From: Flammeovirgaceae bacterium | Lineage (GTDB): Bacteria; Bacteroidota; Bacteroidia; Cytophagales; Cyclobacteriaceae | Reading direction: 5' to 3' | Length of the DNA: 48,175 nucleotides | NCBI GenBank assembly: GCA_002691385.1 | Contig: NZHT01000033.1 | Span: 1-48,175, forward strand | In this document: positions 22,630-32,952 of the stretch, piece after piece | Position numbering within the stretch: the first letter of the stretch is position 1 | Layout: every line of letters starts with the position of its first letter | Made by a program: the position numbers and the translations under genes | Notes under the pieces: generated by a model | The model's input: only the letters and a program-made list of their open reading frames with translations | Told to the model about the DNA's origin: nothing | The model's database searches: none

Positions 22630-25600
22630 TTAAAAGTCTAAGCCTAATGAAAGGGTTAATTTTGCGGATTTTATCTGAAAATTCTCCACGGGTCTTGCAT
22701 AATCAAGTTTGAGATAATAACCCAATAGAGCCGTTCTGAGTCCAAAGCCATAGCTAGCCAGCCACGGACTAGCATAATTTGCCACTTTAGCTTTAAAAGG
22801 AGCTTCTACGTAATCAACAAATATAATACTACTTTCTCGAGTAATAGGAATCTTCCCATCCCAAGCAGAGCCAATATCGGTAAAAGCTATCAACATGAAA
22901 TTTCTCAAAAAAATAGATTTTACAGGAAACCTTGATAAATATTGAAATACTGGGAATTTCAATTCTATGTTAATCAACATAGCAGCCGTACCGTATTTCT
23001 CATTTAAATCATAGCCTCGCATATGATTTACGAATTCTGTAAAAAGCAAATTACTATTATCGATATCGTTAGCTACGGTCAAGGGATCTCCTCCAGAATG
23101 CTCTTTTGTTTGGGCCAATACCCAATTAGGTACTCCGCCTAAAAGAAATTTTTGTGGATTAAGCCCAAATGATTTCCCAAAGTAAACACGGGTAGCCAAT
23201 GTCAACTCATTATGGATTTTTTGATAATGCCTAAAATCAAACTTAAATACATTAAAAGATTTATTATTAGAAAATGATTGATTGTAATGAAATTCAACCA
23301 GAGCTCTGGTTCCTTGCAAAATGTTGAACCCTCTCTCCTCTGTATTGTCAAAAACGCCTTTTAAATTGAATCCTGTATACCAAAAACGGCTGTCCTCAGC
23401 ATTTTCAACAGTAGTATTGGCATTTACACTTTCATATTGCAGGTTATTGAAACTCGTTTGCTGAAAAAAGGGATTCAACTCAAGTCTAAATTTATTGGTA
23501 AAGGGGACAGCTGCTCCTACTATCAATCCATTTAATTTATAAGATTGCCTCAAAAAATTTTCTGCATCATTTTCAAGGTATATGGATTGTCTAATCAAAC
23601 GTAATTTAAAGTCCATCCAGTATTTCAAATACTTGTACTCTGCAAAAAAATCGCCTTGATCAAAACTATTTGTCACCATACCTCCTGCGTTGATTATATG
23701 ATTCCCCAAAATGTCTGAAACCTGAATTTCTGCCAAAAAACCAAACCCTCTGAGTGGATCTAATACAAAATCATTGATAAGGTTATTTGAACTAAACCTA
23801 GGCTCATATTTCCGAGGACCACGTACCTCGTTTTCAATAGTTAACCGTTGATAATTTTTAAAAAAAGAATCTATTTTTAACCCACTATTTGGTTTCGCTT
23901 TGACTTCTCTTTCTTCAAAGTTATAGTCTTCTGTATCTATATAATCGGAATCTCTAGATGGGTTAGATTCACCAAAAACAAACACATCAGGGTCTACATC
24001 TGGTACGACTACTTCCTGAAGTGTACTGTCAAAATTTAATGACTCTTCTTCGCCTTGATTAAATAGACTTTCTGCCTTTGCATTGACTAACGCATTTTCT
24101 TTTTTTAGTTTTTCAATCTTTCTTCTATTAAGTTCCTCAGATATATATAAGCCTTGTCTGATTTTTTGACGTGTCGTTTCAGTGGTAAATTTTGAAGACT
24201 CAATATCTATATTGGGATAATAATAAATACGATCCTCCCCCTGGTCGAAAGCTATAAAAATCATCCCATTATCATTACCAAAATGTAAGTCGAAATCCTT
24301 GAGGCTACTGTTAAAATTGGTTACTTGAGTTTTAATACCCTCCGGCATTTCATACTTGAATACATTAGTAATACCCCTTTGATCACTCAAAAAATATAAT
24401 TCCAATTGATTTTTAAATATGGGTTTCGTATCTCTAGTATTAGTATTAGTCATTCTAAAATATTGTTGGGTCGTTGTATCAATATCGAATAAAAATAAAT
24501 TGAAATGGTTATTTAAATGTTTGATGCTTGTATCTGAAATATTTAAAGCATCCGAGGGGCGATTAGAGCTAAAAACAATAGCTGCGGTTCCGGGTATGAA
24601 GGTTGGGTCAATATCATCAAAAATATCAGAAGTAATTCGACGAACTGAATTTCTCAATACGCTGACAAGAAAAAGATCACTTTGTCCATCCGTGTCTCCA
24701 CTTAAGATGGCTAATCTTCCATTTTTATTTAAAGAAAAGCTTTTAACTTGGTTGAACCTTGTGAGGGGTTTTTCATTAAGAAGACCCGTTTCAAGATGAT
24801 AAGTAGCTAGGTATAAAAAACCTCGTTTAAAATAAATAACTCCCAAAAGATTATCTCCGGCAAAATCTAATAGGGGAAGATCTTTATCTATATGATCTGC
24901 TTCCACTTGATAGCCTCCTTGGAGAATGCGAGTTTTTTTTCCAGTATCCATATCTCTCAAATAAATGGAAACCTTACCATGGGCATTCCCAGTATAGGCA
25001 ATGTATTTTCCTGATTCACTAACTGCTACATCATTAAAATATAGATTTTCTTTTTTATTGGTTGCAATGATTCTGTCCTTAACAAAAGGCTTATAATTCT
25101 CATCAATTTGATCATCCCCAAAGGCATAGTAATTTTTCCAATTTTTAGAAAACTGCTTATAGCTAATTCCTAGCGTATTACTTATACTTACATCCTCTTT
25201 ATGCATAATTCTAGTCAAATTAAGGATATTAGATATATTAGAGACTCCATATTTGATGGCGATATAATTCCATATAGCTTGTCCTAAGACACCCGCTTGG
25301 TCACCTTGAATCTTTTTTTCTTTCTTGATGTACTTGGCATCAAGATAATCTCTTATAAAATCATCCATTTTCAGATCCCAACCATAGGCCAAATACCTTG
25401 CTGCACCATCTATGAACCATTCGGGAAGCTTTAGAAGATGTGAACTTTGAAAGACCTCTTTAAGACTACCACCGAAAAGCATATCATTAATTAAAACACG
25501 AGATAAAAGATAAATAAGTTCTTCTTTAAACACCTGTACCGTTCCTGGATTTGCAATTTCAAGCTGTAGCTTGACAAACTTCATTTCTCCTCCAATAGTG

Positions 25601-25926
25601 AAAACGGAACCATCAATACCTATATTACTTTGCTGAAGATCATTGTAGGAGTTATAAATGATAATCTTAGTTTTGGCACTGGGCGCATAACCTAATACAT
25701 CTGTCAATCTATTAAATTCATCTTCTAAATAATCAATAGCCTCTTTGGCATACTTACCTCCTTCATCATAATAATAAACATCAAAATGACTGGTAGAATA
25801 GTACAGCCAATTAAACTTTTTGTATTGAATCCTATTTTGACCAAATTCTGTATCGTAATATTGGCCAAACGAGATTGAAATCGACAGTGAACAAATAAAT
25901 AATAATATGATTTTTTTAAAATTCAT
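22630..25926 (-). CDS. outer-membrane protein: degenerate peptidase-MA-like N-terminus, TolB-like beta-propeller, BamA/Omp85-like C-terminal barrel
   Basis: Signal peptide, LPEWFIDGAARYLAYGW, propeller-like segments (IAYTGNAHGKVSIYLRDMDTGK, TAAIVFSSNRPSDALN), C-terminal aromatic strands ending LSLGLDF. Confidence 0.75.
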   Translation of the reverse strand: MNFKKIILLFICSLSISISFGQYYDTEFGQNRIQYKKFNWLYYSTSHFDVYYYDEGGKYAKEAIDYLEDEFNRLTDVLGYAPSAKTKIIIYNSYNDLQQSNIGIDGSVFTIGGEMKFVKLQLEIANPGTVQVFKEELIYLLSRVLINDMLFGGSLKEVFQSSHLLKLPEWFIDGAARYLAYGWDLKMDDFIRDYLDAKYIKKEKKIQGDQAGVLGQAIWNYIAIKYGVSNISNILNLTRIMHKEDVSISNTLGISYKQFSKNWKNYYAFGDDQIDENYKPFVKDRIIATNKKENLYFNDVAVSESGKYIAYTGNAHGKVSIYLRDMDTGKKTRILQGGYQVEADHIDKDLPLLDFAGDNLLGVIYFKRGFLYLATYHLETGLLNEKPLTRFNQVKSFSLNKNGRLAILSGDTDGQSDLFLVSVLRNSVRRITSDIFDDIDPTFIPGTAAIVFSSNRPSDALNISDTSIKHLNNHFNLFLFDIDTTTQQYFRMTNTNTRDTKPIFKNQLELYFLSDQRGITNVFKYEMPEGIKTQVTNFNSSLKDFDLHFGNDNGMIFIAFDQGEDRIYYYPNIDIESSKFTTETTRQKIRQGLYISEELNRRKIEKLKKENALVNAKAESLFNQGEEESLNFDSTLQEVVVPDVDPDVFVFGESNPSRDSDYIDTEDYNFEEREVKAKPNSGLKIDSFFKNYQRLTIENEVRGPRKYEPRFSSNNLINDFVLDPLRGFGFLAEIQVSDILGNHIINAGGMVTNSFDQGDFFAEYKYLKYWMDFKLRLIRQSIYLENDAENFLRQSYKLNGLIVGAAVPFTNKFRLELNPFFQQTSFNNLQYESVNANTTVENAEDSRFWYTGFNLKGVFDNTEERGFNILQGTRALVEFHYNQSFSNNKSFNVFKFDFRHYQKIHNELTLATRVYFGKSFGLNPQKFLLGGVPNWVLAQTKEHSGGDPLTVANDIDNSNLLFTEFVNHMRGYDLNEKYGTAAMLINIELKFPVFQYLSRFPVKSIFLRNFMLIAFTDIGSAWDGKIPITRESSIIFVDYVEAPFKAKVANYASPWLASYGFGLRTALLGYYLKLDYARPVENFQIKSAKLTLSLGLDF

Positions 25927-25929
25927 TTT

Positions 25930-26967
25930 TCAGCGAATGGGATTTACCTCCAACGTCATTTTTTTACCAAAGCAAATATGATCTGCCAAACTCATTGCAA
26001 AATAAGGAATCAATGAGACGCCCTTACTTCCAAAACCATTAAATATAGCCACATTCTTATACTTATGATGAAATCCTACAAATGGCTTTCTGTCGAAAGT
26101 AGCAGGTCTCAGTCCTGCCTTATGTTTCAAGACCTTCAAATTTCCAATATATAACTTACTTAATCTATTCAAGAGTTCCCGCCTTCCTTTTTCGGTTGGA
26201 TCCTCATCTTGATATTGAATGTCATAGGTAGAACCCACTCTTATATGATTTTTGTAAGGCAGCATAAAAATACCTTTACTTATGACATGATCTATCTTTA
26301 AACGACATGAAATGTCTAAAATTTCTCCCTTAACTATTTTAAATTTTAAATTAGACCACAACGGATTATTTACAGCCATCGGTCCTTCACAAAAAATAAT
26401 TTGATCCGCCTCAAAGGATCCTAGTTTTATTTGTGTTTCCTCCACTTCTAATGCTTCAAAATGCACTCTTCCTTCAGTGTACAAATCTTTGGTTTTGAAA
26501 TATTTTTTACATTCACTTATCAACATTGATACATCAACCATACCAGAATTGTTTAAAAAGAACCCTCCCAAGGGATCTACTAATTGATCAATTCCTATTG
26601 AATAATTCACAGTTAATTTGGTATAGGGAGTGTAACCTAACTCCACAGTTCTCAAAGACCAATCATTTTGTTCTTCTATATTATTGAATGGCCGATAAAT
26701 AGTTTTTCCAAAATGAAACCTCGCATTCATTTTTTTTTCTAAATCTTGATAATAATTAGATAGATCTGGAAACAACTCATCTGCAAACCATGTTTTTACC
26801 ATTTTACGTCCAGTGATAGGATTATACAAACCGGCAGCCACTTTTGATGAGCTTACAATCGGATTGTTATCCAATACCATGATATTTTTTCCTCTTTTCT
26901 CGAGCTCTAAAGCCAATAAACTTCCAGCTAATCCCTGCCCAATAATCAAAATATCTAGCTTTTGCAT
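25930..26967 (-). CDS. FAD-dependent oxidoreductase (DAO family)
   Basis: N-terminal ILIIGQGLAGSLLALELEKRG and C-terminal NVAIFNGFGSKGVSLIPYFA. Confidence 0.88.
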   Translation of the reverse strand: MQKLDILIIGQGLAGSLLALELEKRGKNIMVLDNNPIVSSSKVAAGLYNPITGRKMVKTWFADELFPDLSNYYQDLEKKMNARFHFGKTIYRPFNNIEEQNDWSLRTVELGYTPYTKLTVNYSIGIDQLVDPLGGFFLNNSGMVDVSMLISECKKYFKTKDLYTEGRVHFEALEVEETQIKLGSFEADQIIFCEGPMAVNNPLWSNLKFKIVKGEILDISCRLKIDHVISKGIFMLPYKNHIRVGSTYDIQYQDEDPTEKGRRELLNRLSKLYIGNLKVLKHKAGLRPATFDRKPFVGFHHKYKNVAIFNGFGSKGVSLIPYFAMSLADHICFGKKMTLEVNPIR

Positions 26968-27013
26968 CGTCTTACCGACTTTTTAAGCAAATTTGCAGTA
27001 AAATGTATTATTT

Positions 27014-27652
27014 ATGAACATAAAATCCTTTGTATTCAACGCTTTTTACGAAAACACTTATTTATTATCCAGTTCTAACCTTGAAACACTCATTTTAGAT
27101 CCTGGCTGCTACGAAGATTTTGAAAAAAAAGAACTTTCAAACTTCATAAAAATTAATAAATTGAAGCCTATTGCCATCATCAATACTCATTGCCACATCG
27201 ATCATGTGCTAGGTAACGATTATTTGAAAAAATTATATGATATCCCCTTATGGATTCCGGCTACAGAGAAAAATTTACTAAAATCTGTCGCGACCTATGC
27301 ACCCACCATGGGCATTCAGGATTATCAGGAAGCACACCCAGATAAACTACTCGGTGAAAAGGATGTGATTACCTTTGGATCTGAAAAATTAGAAATTTTA
27401 TTCGCACCTGGTCATTCTGAGGGACATCTAATGTTCTACCACGCCGCTAAAAAATTATTGATGGCTGGGGACGTAATTTTCCGTGAAAGTATTGGTCGGA
27501 CGGATCTTCCTGGTGGTAATTTTAAAACCTTAGAAGAAAGCATTAAAAATCAGGTATTTACACTCCCTGAAGGAGTTGTAATTTATCCAGGCCATGGCCC
27601 TTGTACCACAGTAAGTCATGAAAAAAAGAACAATCCCTTTGTAAAACCTTGA
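27014..27652 (+). CDS. MBL-fold metallo-hydrolase (glyoxalase II-like)
   Basis: THCHIDHVLG, APGHSEGHLMFY, GDVIFRESIGRTDLPGG, YPGHGP. Confidence 0.93.
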   Translation: MNIKSFVFNAFYENTYLLSSSNLETLILDPGCYEDFEKKELSNFIKINKLKPIAIINTHCHIDHVLGNDYLKKLYDIPLWIPATEKNLLKSVATYAPTMGIQDYQEAHPDKLLGEKDVITFGSEKLEILFAPGHSEGHLMFYHAAKKLLMAGDVIFRESIGRTDLPGGNFKTLEESIKNQVFTLPEGVVIYPGHGPCTTVSHEKKNNPFVKP

Positions 27653-28338
27653 ATATATTTAAACACATGCCCAACTTCCTCACCGCTCTCAATCTATTGA
27701 TGGGAGTACTGGGCATCATAAATATTTTTGAGGGTAACTACCAACACACCATTTATTTTATAATGGCCGCTGGGATTTTTGACTTTTTAGATGGTTTCAC
27801 AGCAAAATTACTTCATGTAACCAGCTCATTTGGCAAAGAATTGGACTCTTTGGCTGATATGGTCACTTTTGGTATACTTCCTACGTTGTTCCTGTTCAAG
27901 TGGACTTCCATTATACATGATAATTCCTATTGGTTGGCTTACAGCACTACGATAATCCCCGTTTTTGCTGCCTTCAGACTAGCCAAATTCAATTTAAATC
28001 CAACACAATCTGATGGGTTTATTGGATTACCTACCCCCGCCGCAGCCCTGCTATCAGTAACCATAGTCGAGACCTCCTTTTTGGTTTCCTGGATTTATTT
28101 TATCCCCATTTATAGTCTTATCGTAAGTCTCCTTATGATCGCACCCATTAAAATGCTCAGTTTCAAATTTAAATCCATGATTTTGAGTGGTAATGAGCTG
28201 AGGTACATAACCCTGTTCGTGATGCTCATTGGATTAACTCTGTTTCAACTAAATTTTTTACCCTACATAATACCTATTTACATTATTCTATCCTTGCTCG
28301 CAAATTTGCCTGCAATGCTCAAAATTTTCAGTAAATAA
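27649..28338 (+). CDS. pssA: CDP-diacylglycerol--serine O-phosphatidyltransferase
   Basis: CDP-alcohol phosphotransferase motif DFLDGFTAKLLHVTSSFGKELDSLADMV. Confidence 0.93.
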   Translation: MNIFKHMPNFLTALNLLMGVLGIINIFEGNYQHTIYFIMAAGIFDFLDGFTAKLLHVTSSFGKELDSLADMVTFGILPTLFLFKWTSIIHDNSYWLAYSTTIIPVFAAFRLAKFNLNPTQSDGFIGLPTPAAALLSVTIVETSFLVSWIYFIPIYSLIVSLLMIAPIKMLSFKFKSMILSGNELRYITLFVMLIGLTLFQLNFLPYIIPIYIILSLLANLPAMLKIFSK

Positions 28339-28373
28339 ATAATTTTAGAGATTTAAAATCGTTAAATAAAGCT

Positions 28374-31300
28374 GTGAAATTACTTTATGCCTTGCTTTTT
28401 TTTATCCCCTTTGTATCGATTGGTCAAACCGCTTTGTTCGATCAGGGCTATTGGTACAAAATTGGTGTCACCGAAGAGGGAATCTATAAAATCGATAAGA
28501 ACTTTCTTGATGAAATAGGGATTGATTATAGCGAACCTCATACACTCAAAGTATTTGGTAACGGGATAGGTATGCTTCCACAAGCCAATAATGAGAAAAG
28601 GCCACAAGGACTGATTGAAAATAGCCTCAAAGGTTATGGTCTTGCAGATGGCATTTTCGATGACAACGACTTTCTACTCTTTTATGCAAATGGACCCAAT
28701 GATTGGACTTGGGAAGATGATCTTTGGCAATTTGAAAAAAATATTTTTTCTGATACTGCCTATTACTTCATCACCTCAGAGGGTGCAGCAGGAGCTAGGG
28801 TAACAGAAGCACCTACTTACAATCTAAGAAATAGCTTTAATACTTCCTATGTATCACGTCATGTGCATGAATTAGATGAGGTAAATCTATTAAGCAATTC
28901 AGGTAGAGACTGGTTTGAGAATTATTTTAGGGCAGGAGAAAGTAGAAGCTACAATTTTCGGACCGAAGGTGCATTAGACACCATCAAGGCCTTTATTAAA
29001 GTCGTGGGCCGGAGCGATTTAGCAGGTGTCTTTGAAATTTATGAAAATGAAACCTTATTAGGACCCATCAACTATGATGGTATTAACACTGAATCAGGTT
29101 CCAATTATGATCTGAAAGGAGATGTGCAAAATAAAATTTTCAAATTTCTCGTCAATGATGATGTCACCGCACTAACTCTAAAACTCCCTGTGGTTTCAGG
29201 TTATGATGTACTTATTGGCTATTTAGATCAAATAGTCCTGACATATGCCAGCGATTTAGTCCTTCACAATGACTTTATGCTATTTTCAAATCCCTTGTTG
29301 GAAGAGGACACGATCACCTACGAAGTCATCAGCGATAAGGAAATAGAAGTCTGGGACATCACGAGCCATTTGGTGGAAAGTTTGCCCCTTCAATCAGTGG
29401 GGAGTAGCCATAAGTATACGACCTTAAATCGTGATCAGCAACGCTTTGTAGCATTTTCAAATCAAAATTTACCTCAACCCATCGCCTTTCATCCAATTCT
29501 AAACCAATACGTCTCAAGGCTAAATCCAAGGGATGGCCTCATCATTACCCATCCTGAATTTATAGCATCTGCTGATCGACTTGCTCGTTTTCACTCAACC
29601 CATGATCAGTTAGATGTTGCGGTTATCACAACTAATCAGATTTATAATGAATTTTCATCGGGGATGCAAGACCTAACAGCCCTCAGGGATGCAATTAAGT
29701 TTTATCGGAGTCTTAATAATAGTTTTCGCTATGTGTTGCTCATGGGGGATTGTTCTTTTGACTACAAAGATCGAATACCCAATAACACCAACTTTGTCCC
29801 TGTTTACGAATCCCGAAATTCCATCAATCCAATCAATAGTTATTCTTCAGATGATTATTTTGGTTTTTTAGAAGATGATGAGGGACTTTGGATTGAAAAT
29901 AACGAAGGAAATCATAGCTTAGAAATTGGAATTGGAAGACTTCCAGTCAAAACCCAAGAAGAAGCGAAAAATATGACTGATAAAATCATCCGCTACGCTT
30001 CTAGCAAAAGAATGTATGGATCTTGGAAAAATAGCATCACATATGTAGTTGATGATGGAGATGCCAATTTACATCAAAGGGCTGCTGAAAATCTTGCCGA
30101 TTATTTTAATGATTTTCAACCACAAACCCAGCTGAACAAATTGTACATAGATGCATTGCCCCAAGAAGTACTGGCTAGTCGGCAATCTGCTCTCCTCACT
30201 CGAGAGGCACTTATAAACGTACTTGAAGAAGGCACCTTTATGGTGGATTATTTGGGTCATGGAAATGAAAGACAATGGGCTATTGAAAATATCCTAGATG
30301 CGACACTAATTAATGATTTAACCAATCGTTTTCATTTACCTCTGTTCTTAACGGCAACCTGTGAATTTGGACGGTATGATGACCCATCAATTAATACCTC
30401 AGGTGCCGAAAAGCTCTTACTCAACGAAAATGGGGGAGCCATTGCCCTGCTAACTACCACCCGACCCGTTTATGCTTCTTCCAATGAATTAGTCAATAGG
30501 GAATTTCATAAAAATTTGTTCAAAACTGAAAATGGATCTTTCTTAAGATTAGGAGATATAATTAGACTCACAAAAAACGAAAGTATTTCTGGTGTGAATA
30601 ATCGAAATTTTTCACTGCTAGGAGACCCCATGCTACGACTTCAGTATCCAGAAAATAAAATCATCATTGATAGTATCAACGGATTAAATGTTATAGATCT
30701 AGGTACCGATACATTAAGTGCACTTGAAAAAATAAGGTTGAATGGATCTATAAGATCGATCGACAGCTTGTTTCTTACAGACTTTAATGGAAGTGTAAAT
30801 ATTTCCGTTTTTGATCGAATCACGGAAAAAGAAACGTTAGGTCAAGAAAATCCTACATTTACTTATACTGTAAGAGAAAATAAAATTTTTGAGGGTCAAG
30901 CCACGGTTTCCAATGGCCATTTTTCGATTGAATTTATAGTCCCAAAAAATATCAGTTACCAATTCGAGTTTGGAAAAATAATTATGTATGGCCAAAACAA
31001 TGAGCTTACAAGTGATGCTACAGGTTTTTTTGAAGATTTTGTTATGGGTAATACAGTAGAAAATCCTGCTGCAGACAATGATCGCCCGGAAACAATCCTT
31101 TATATCAATGATGACTCTTTCAGTGAAGGAGATATAGTAGGGGAAAATGTACTTTTCATTGCAAAAATAACAGATAAAAGTGGTATCAATACAACAGGCA
31201 TCGGCATCAATCAAGACATTACCTTAACCATGGAAGATGGAAGCCTCTATGTTTTAAATAATTATTATGTGGCCGATCTAAATACTTTTCAGTCAGGAAC

Positions 31301-31724
31301 TATCACTTTCCCCTTAAGAAACCTGTCTTTTGGAAATCATACAGCAACTCTAAAAATATCTGACATATACAATAACACCACCACTCGATCCGTTAACTTT
31401 GTAGTTTCTACCGAGCCTAAATTATCGCTTTATAATGTGATGAATTATCCTAACCCAGCTATAGATGGTACCACTTTTACATTTGAACATGACCGAATAG
31501 GAGAAGCTTTAGACATTAAACTAGTAATATATGATACCCGAGGAAATATCATCAGTAAAGAATTATTTGAAATTGATGACAGCCCGAAAAAAATTGATGA
31601 GCTCTATTTATCTTTTCCGCCGGGCAAATTCAGAAAAGGAATTTATTTGTATCGAATAGAAGTTACAAGTTCGAAAGATCAAGCAAAAGGATCGGCTATT
31701 GAACGTTTACTTATAAATAATTGA
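28374..31724 (+). CDS. porU: type IX secretion system C25-like sortase PorU
   Basis: GTG start with signal peptide; catalytic-region motifs DYLGHGNERQWA and LTATCEFGRYDD; C-terminal T9SS-like domain MNYPNPAIDGTTF; directly upstream of porV. Confidence 0.92.
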   Translation: MKLLYALLFFIPFVSIGQTALFDQGYWYKIGVTEEGIYKIDKNFLDEIGIDYSEPHTLKVFGNGIGMLPQANNEKRPQGLIENSLKGYGLADGIFDDNDFLLFYANGPNDWTWEDDLWQFEKNIFSDTAYYFITSEGAAGARVTEAPTYNLRNSFNTSYVSRHVHELDEVNLLSNSGRDWFENYFRAGESRSYNFRTEGALDTIKAFIKVVGRSDLAGVFEIYENETLLGPINYDGINTESGSNYDLKGDVQNKIFKFLVNDDVTALTLKLPVVSGYDVLIGYLDQIVLTYASDLVLHNDFMLFSNPLLEEDTITYEVISDKEIEVWDITSHLVESLPLQSVGSSHKYTTLNRDQQRFVAFSNQNLPQPIAFHPILNQYVSRLNPRDGLIITHPEFIASADRLARFHSTHDQLDVAVITTNQIYNEFSSGMQDLTALRDAIKFYRSLNNSFRYVLLMGDCSFDYKDRIPNNTNFVPVYESRNSINPINSYSSDDYFGFLEDDEGLWIENNEGNHSLEIGIGRLPVKTQEEAKNMTDKIIRYASSKRMYGSWKNSITYVVDDGDANLHQRAAENLADYFNDFQPQTQLNKLYIDALPQEVLASRQSALLTREALINVLEEGTFMVDYLGHGNERQWAIENILDATLINDLTNRFHLPLFLTATCEFGRYDDPSINTSGAEKLLLNENGGAIALLTTTRPVYASSNELVNREFHKNLFKTENGSFLRLGDIIRLTKNESISGVNNRNFSLLGDPMLRLQYPENKIIIDSINGLNVIDLGTDTLSALEKIRLNGSIRSIDSLFLTDFNGSVNISVFDRITEKETLGQENPTFTYTVRENKIFEGQATVSNGHFSIEFIVPKNISYQFEFGKIIMYGQNNELTSDATGFFEDFVMGNTVENPAADNDRPETILYINDDSFSEGDIVGENVLFIAKITDKSGINTTGIGINQDITLTMEDGSLYVLNNYYVADLNTFQSGTITFPLRNLSFGNHTATLKISDIYNNTTTRSVNFVVSTEPKLSLYNVMNYPNPAIDGTTFTFEHDRIGEALDIKLVIYDTRGNIISKELFEIDDSPKKIDELYLSFPPGKFRKGIYLYRIEVTSSKDQAKGSAIERLLINN

Positions 31725-31743
31725 ACTAACTTTACCTCACAAA

Positions 31744-32952
31744 ATGCGAATAATTAAAGCCTTTTTATATTTCATCCCCATTATTTGGATCCCTTTTTTT
31801 ACCAAAGGACAAGTACGTGTTACTGGCCAAGAAGGAGATAATCCCATTTCAGTGGCAGTTCCATTTGTAAGCTTTGCCCCTGACAGTAGGGGATCTGCGC
31901 TAGGTGATGCCGGTGCCGCTACAAGCCCTGATGCCCAGAGTATTCATTGGAACAATGCAAAACTCGCTTTTATTGATTTTAGCTCAGGTTTGTCTTTTTC
32001 GTATTCACCATGGTTAGGGAATATCGTCGACGATATGTCTCTCAATTATCTCACTTACTATAAAAAAATAGATCAAATTCAGACATTTGGCATCAGTATG
32101 AGATATTTTGATTTGGGAGAAATTCAACTCACCGATGTCACTGGATTACCCATTGGCATTGAAAATCCTCGTGAGCTGTCCTTTGATGCAACTTACTCTA
32201 GAAAATTAACCGAAAATCTAAGTGGGGGACTTAGCATCAGGTACATTTGGTCTAATTTATTGGGAAACAGTACTGGCGCTCCCAGTGCAAATGCAGGAAA
32301 AAGCCTTGCTTTTGATTTAGGTTTTTATTACATTAAACCACTAACTATAAGTGGCTTAGATACGGACTTATCATTAGGTGCTCACATCTCTAATTTAGGC
32401 CAGAAGATAAGTTATACAAGTGAAGAATTCGAAGATTTTATCCCAGCTAATCTCAGGATTGGGACTGCACTAAAAATAAATTTAGATCAATACAACTCTT
32501 TCACTTTTATCTTCGATGTAAACAAATTATTGGTGCCTTCGCCGCCTATTTATGAACGGGATACCGATGGAAATTTGATATTAGACAATGATGACAATCC
32601 TACCATTTCATCAGGTAAAGATCCCAACCGTGCATTCATCAGTGGTACATTCGGTTCTTTCAATGATGCCCCCAATGGCTTTAGTGAGGAAATACAAGAA
32701 CTCACTTTTTCCGTAGGTACAGAATACTGGTATGGAAAAATGGTAGCTGCCAGAGTAGGGTATTTTCATGAACATGAAAATAAAGGAGCCAGAAAATATT
32801 TTACTGTAGGCTTTGGGGTACGATATTCTACTTTTGGCCTCGACTTATCTTATTTAATTCCTCAAGAGCAAAACAATCCATTAGGAGATACCCTCAGATT
32901 ATCTTTCTTATTTAATTTCAATAATAAGGAACCCCTCGACATCTCCTCATGA
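31744..32952 (+). CDS. porV: type IX secretion system outer-membrane protein PorV
   Basis: Signal peptide; SVAVPFVSFAPDSRGSALGDAGAATSPDAQSIHWNNAKLAF; adjacency to porU. Confidence 0.93.
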   Translation: MRIIKAFLYFIPIIWIPFFTKGQVRVTGQEGDNPISVAVPFVSFAPDSRGSALGDAGAATSPDAQSIHWNNAKLAFIDFSSGLSFSYSPWLGNIVDDMSLNYLTYYKKIDQIQTFGISMRYFDLGEIQLTDVTGLPIGIENPRELSFDATYSRKLTENLSGGLSIRYIWSNLLGNSTGAPSANAGKSLAFDLGFYYIKPLTISGLDTDLSLGAHISNLGQKISYTSEEFEDFIPANLRIGTALKINLDQYNSFTFIFDVNKLLVPSPPIYERDTDGNLILDNDDNPTISSGKDPNRAFISGTFGSFNDAPNGFSEEIQELTFSVGTEYWYGKMVAARVGYFHEHENKGARKYFTVGFGVRYSTFGLDLSYLIPQEQNNPLGDTLRLSFLFNFNNKEPLDISS

